From contig JAUIRK010000077.1 in the NCBI GenBank assembly GCA_030549495.1, forward strand, positions 62,001-126,000: DNA of 64,000 nt, given 5' to 3'. The translations under genes and the position numbers were made by a program. The stretch is from Nectonema munidae. Lineage: Eukaryota > Nematomorpha > Nectonematoida > Nectonematidae. Shown here piece by piece: positions 60,688-64,000 of the stretch; position 1 is the stretch's first letter; every line of letters starts with the position of its first letter. The notes under the pieces are model-generated. The model was not told where the DNA came from. It ran no database searches and was given only the letters and a program-made list of their open reading frames with translations.

Positions 60688-61697
60688 AGGGGTTCATACA
60701 TATATGACGTCCCAAAAGAGGGGGGGGGGGTCACACAAATTTTAGATTCTTCGTAATGGGGGGGGGGTTATTATACGAACTTCGTCTTTTTTGATATTTC
60801 CATATGAATAAGTGTTTTTCAGGATATGATCTTTTATATTTTTCCGGGCATAATCCACAATTTCTTCAAGAGATTTTTTATCAATATTCGATAAAAAAAT
60901 TTCTTTATATTCAAAAAACTCCTGTTTTTTCCATTTTTTTTTATGATGTATGGCTTAGCTTCATAGTTTATAATACTTTCCTTTATAGTTTATCTTCTTG
61001 TTTGAGTATCTTTTTTTTGTAAGTTTATTTTATTTTTAACTATACAATATTTTAACTTTTAATGAAAATTTGAAGTTTTTTTTCTTATAAGTACTATTTT
61101 ATCGATAAAAATTTTACTTTGATTATATAATTTATTAAGTTAAATAATATCTCAAATCATACATTAAGAATGCGTGTTTTTAATTTCTAATTTGGCTCTA
61201 TTTCAGATTAATTAAAAAAATATTTTCAAATATATTTGTGAAAATAGATAACGAGAAACGGTACAAAAAGCTACTGGAAGTTTACAAAACTGCTTTTCCT
61301 AATCTCAAAAAACAAACGCAATATACAAAAGCACAAATAGAATAAATAAGTATAAATGCAAATAGTATAAATGAAGATGAAGAAATTCTGGTTAGTGTAG
61401 GCGATGAAGAAGATGATTGCCCAATTTTTAGCATTTTTGATTTGCTTATGAACAGTTCTTTTATAGAAGCTAAAGATGATGATGATGAATTTTAAATAAA
61501 AATATCAACTCTCCTTTTTTCATACCTAAATATAGGAAAAAAGATATTATCATTAATACGAAGGGTCAGATGGGGGGGGGGGGGTAAAGCTAAAAAGGAG
61601 TCCGACTGAGGGGGGGGGGTATTGATTTTTAGATGTACTCAGACAAGGGGGAAGCAAATTTCAATTTTTATGGGGACGTCATATGTGTATGACCCCT
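60688..61697 (+). mobile_element. 1-kb element with ~30-bp inverted termini and internal G-runs
   Basis: AGGGGTTCATACATATATG and then ACGTCCC at the left match, inverted, AGGGGTCATACACATATG and ACGTCCCC at the right. G-runs of 9-13 lie at about 60720, 60760, 61573 and 61610. Inside, 61200-61495 encodes an acidic tail fragment with one in-frame stop. The superfamily was not recognised and no target duplication could be read. Confidence 0.65.
61200..61495 (+). pseudogene. acidic coding fragment inside the 60688 element
   Basis: The frame from 61206 gives RYKKLLEVYKTAFPNLKKQT, a stop at about 61343, then EDEEILVSVGDEEDDCPIF and a DDDDEF end before TAA. The basic-to-acidic layout looks like part of a transposon accessory or DNA-binding protein, but no family was recognised. 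Confidence 0.4.
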
Positions 61698-61878
61698 TTG
61701 CGAAAAAAGGGCGGAGCGCACATTTATTTCAAAAAATAAAAATCTAATTTCTCAGAAACTTGAAAATCAGCAAAATTTTTATTAAAAAAGTCGAAGCTGG
61801 GATTTTTTTGGAAAAAATTTCAATACTTCATTTCAAGATTTATTTAAATAGCTTTAAATTTTGAAGAGAATAAAAATG

Positions 61879-61944
61879 GGGCGGGGGATTTAATCCGCAC
61901 GCTGGGAGCCAATGATTTAGGCTAATCCATCATGCTACTAAATC
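61879..61944 (-). mobile_element. tRNA-like sequence, probably a SINE head or tRNA pseudogene
   Basis: On the minus strand, GATTTAGTAGCATGATGG resembles a D-arm/A-box region. AGCCT-AAATCAT-TGGCT (61923-61907) forms an anticodon-like arm with a 4-5 bp stem and 7-base loop, and GGATTAAATCC (61896-61886) sits where the T-arm/B box belongs, with TTC changed to TTA. It is too degraded to be called a working tRNA. Confidence 0.45.
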
Positions 61945-63530
61945 TTTATGCATGTTCCGATTTGAATTTCTAAAGTAAAGATTTTAGTGGATAGAATTTT
62001 TACTTTTGCAAAGCGAAATCTAAGCATTTTCTATAATAATAATAATCATAATATCAGTATTATTTTTTTAAGTTTAGTTTAATAATTAAGTTAAATTAAA
62101 CTTTTTTGAGTTCTTTGATCAGATCTTGTAGCTTCACCTTGATATTCTTTAATCGTGCACTAGAGTACAAATTTTCAAACCATCTTTTACTCTTCACAAA
62201 TGATGCTCACTGATCCTTGAAATTTGTTTCTTTGAGCAATCAAATAATCCAAGAGTATTTGTCACAATATTAAAAATATACTAGCTATCCTCTTTGCATA
62301 GAAATTCTAATAATCGATTCGCTAAGACAAAAATGTTTACTTTTTTCTCTTTCCATTTTTATAATTTTTAATCACTTTAAGCTTTGCCTTCAGTGATTTC
62401 TTTTCTAAATATTTTTTCATAATTTTTTCTCAGCTGAATGGAAGAAAAGATGATTTAAAACAATAACGCGTGCATATCATCAATAAATTGGATGAAATAT
62501 ATTCTTTTTTATTTTTATTAATATTTACTTTTTATACACTTAGCATCTTCAACTGATAAAGGAGACATTTAGAGTGGTAAAGTCTTTATTCAGCATTGGT
62601 CTTATAAAATTCAATAGGTTTTTTACGTTTCCAAGCGAACAAACTTTTTATTGCTTTGTATAAATTCTACTTTTTTTTTTAACAAAGTCTACCCTGATTT
62701 CTAAACCTATCTCGATACAGCTTTCTTTATCAAATTTTTATTCCTGTACTTTTTTACAGCAAAATGCTATCATGTCTACTAGTTTTGAAATTTTTGGGAG
62801 TTTTCAAGGAAAAGTGAAGTATACGATTAAAAAGCTATCAGAACGTAAAGCACGTTGATACTTTTTGAATAAAGCTGCAATGAAGGCAAATGGTCACCCA
62901 AAAAAATATGAGATTGTACAGTTCCTATTTTACTCTGTGTGTCATTCTTTCTTAAATGACACTCTCGAGGTATTTACACGTTGCTCAAAATAATTCTCTT
63001 CAGCTCAACTGATTTCAATGTGAAAGAAGCTCCTCACTTTTGGGAAGATTGAAGAACTTTGCGAAATGCAGCTTTTGTCCTTGTAAGCATAAATTGCGAG
63101 GTTCACTATTAATTATGATAAAGCAGTAGAAGGAATTATATCCAAAAAGAATTAAACTTTTAATTTGTCTAAAAATTATCAGCTGTATGCATTTATTTTA
63201 TTCACTTCGAATTTTACACATTCTTCAGAATATGTGTCTTGGAAACTGAATTCAATGTATTGTTGATTGGTTCAAATCAACTAAAAGTCATAAAAACAGA
63301 GAAGAAGTGTCTCTCCTGAATATTTCAGTCTAGTTTTATCTATCTACTCTACTCGCTTTTCGAAATGGAATAATTATTTGTAACATTTTCCAGCCTTCTA
63401 AATAACATAGATTTTTGTCTAAGCCACTTAATGCTTAAATTCTTCTGCATTTTCTTGTTTTTTTATGCAAGGCTTAAGAATTACTTGTTATGAATAAATC
63501 TTAGAAGAAAATAAAAAAGGGAGAATAAAT
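61945..63530 (+). other. intergenic between the TIR element and COPS8, nothing recognised
   Basis: AT-rich. A stretch near 62770-62970 has short open frames (starting MSTSFEIFGSFQGKV) without recognised similarity. Confidence 0.35.
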
Positions 63531-63531
63531 T

Positions 63532-63537
63532 TTTATT
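63532..63537 (-). promoter_or_regulatory. poly(A) signal of COPS8
   Basis: AATAAA on the minus strand, about 64 bases after the COPS8 stop codon. Motif and position only. Confidence 0.5.
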
Positions 63538-63600
63538 GAGATTTCTTAAAGATTAAAATATAAATATGATACAAAGCAAATAAAATCCATTTCTGTCTTT

Positions 63601-64000
63601 CTAGCACTCCAAAAAGGAAATGTATCTGGATATGGTTCGCATTTTGTCTTCAAAACTAGAGCCGTTACTGCTTTTGCCTTCGCAAATAATAGCGCTATCA
63701 GCAATGTTGACAAAAGAAGAATTCATTGCGTCCATTTGCCAATTTGCCTCCTTCTCAACAAATCCCATGACTTGATCAGGCGTGGCCAGATCAAAGAAGG
63801 AAGCCACCTTTGTTACATGAATGCTGGAGTATGTTTGGTTTATCATGCTCAACACATCGACATGGAGCTTTTGCTTCAACTCCTTGAAAACACCCATACA
63901 CTCTTCGGGACAGAGAGCTTCGCAGATTTTGGCAAGGCGGATGAATTTTGTGGCGCTGAGCTGTGAAACAGCCATCACTATGTCTTCCAAACTTTCCAAA
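63601..64000 (-). CDS. COPS8: COP9 signalosome subunit 8, C-terminal part (gene runs off the window)
   Basis: CSN8 is the smallest PCI-domain subunit of the COP9 signalosome, which removes NEDD8 from cullins. The minus strand is open from the window edge to stop TAG at 63603-63601, giving about 133 residues. The segment reading LSMINQTYSSIHVTKVASFF aligns with human CSN8 ALVSQAYTSIIADDFAAFV. The following DQVMGFVEKEANWQMD aligns with EEAVKGILEQGWQAD, and the C-terminus RYISFLEC aligns with DYVAFLEN. The visible part is the winged-helix half of the PCI domain and the C-terminal helix; the N-terminal helical repeats lie beyond 64000. No start codon is claimed, because the exon continues past the edge. 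Identity is moderate, as is usual for CSN8, but the order of conserved blocks and the matching C-terminus make this a good call. Confidence 0.85.
   Translation of the reverse strand, partial: LESLEDIVMAVSQLSATKFIRLAKICEALCPEECMGVFKELKQKLHVDVLSMINQTYSSIHVTKVASFFDLATPDQVMGFVEKEANWQMDAMNSSFVNIADSAIICEGKSSNGSSFEDKMRTISRYISFLEC

Noticed and set aside
60715-61620. Poly-G runs as sequencing artefacts
   Set aside because: They recur at matching places just inside both ends of a TIR-bounded element, so they look real, although their exact lengths may be unreliable.
61879-61944. Functional tRNA gene
   Set aside because: The B box and T arm are damaged, and the acceptor stem does not pair convincingly.
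1-64000. LTR retroelements, retrovirus-like or Polinton-like fossils
   Set aside because: No paired long terminal repeats, capsid, protease or integrase-type coding blocks were recognised; all reverse transcriptase traces look like non-LTR LINEs.

Overview
This is an AT-rich, intron-rich and transposon-rich animal nuclear sequence. Four conserved protein-coding genes can be recognised by comparing conceptual translations with well-known families. They are V-ATPase V0 subunit d (+ strand, 5' end outside the window, to 22413), DENND6, a DENN-domain Rab regulator (+, 26673-41017), the DNA-repair nuclease Artemis/DCLRE1C (+, 58315-59898) and COP9 signalosome subunit 8 (-, 3' part only, 63601 to the window end). 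The gene set is ordinary housekeeping and repair. The AT content and the mix of hAT, piggyBac, pogo/Tigger, Tc1/mariner-type and LINE relics fit an arthropod, perhaps a copepod crustacean, but that placement is inference.

Layout. Positions 1-22640 hold the last eight exons of the V-ATPase d gene. Its seven introns (2-4 kb) carry hAT MITEs, a fairly intact non-LTR retrotransposon with a 78-bp minisatellite, a palindromic 83-bp insertion next to a splice donor, and a pogo-type MITE that lies in fact just in intron 7. Positions 22640-26672 are intergenic with pogo MITEs and a nested pair of inverted-repeat elements. Positions 26673-41150 are DENND6. Three of its five exons are small, one main exon encodes 80% of the protein, and two 5.7-kb introns hold two complete, TSD-flanked hAT elements, an old DDE transposase and an L2/CR1-like LINE. 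Positions 41490-53000 are a transposon graveyard: a piggyBac relic with terminal repeats, LINE pieces, a pogo/Tigger relic, and a 3.66-kb TTAA-bounded element that carries two arrays of ~150-bp repeats. Positions 53000-58300 hold a MULE-like transposase relic and a LINE endonuclease piece. Artemis follows as a single exon, then a 1-kb terminal-inverted-repeat element with G-runs, a tRNA-like fragment and COPS8.

The four host genes belong to different pathways (organelle acidification, Rab regulation, double-strand break end processing, cullin deneddylation), and nothing suggests that they work as a unit. No CRISPR array, operon, rRNA or convincing functional tRNA was seen. No retrovirus-like, LTR or capsid-bearing element was recognised. 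The most unusual structures are the TTAA-bounded element with paired 150-bp arrays, the palindromic insertion beside a splice donor, the intronless Artemis gene and the tRNA-derived SINE family, one copy of which sits inside a hAT transposase.
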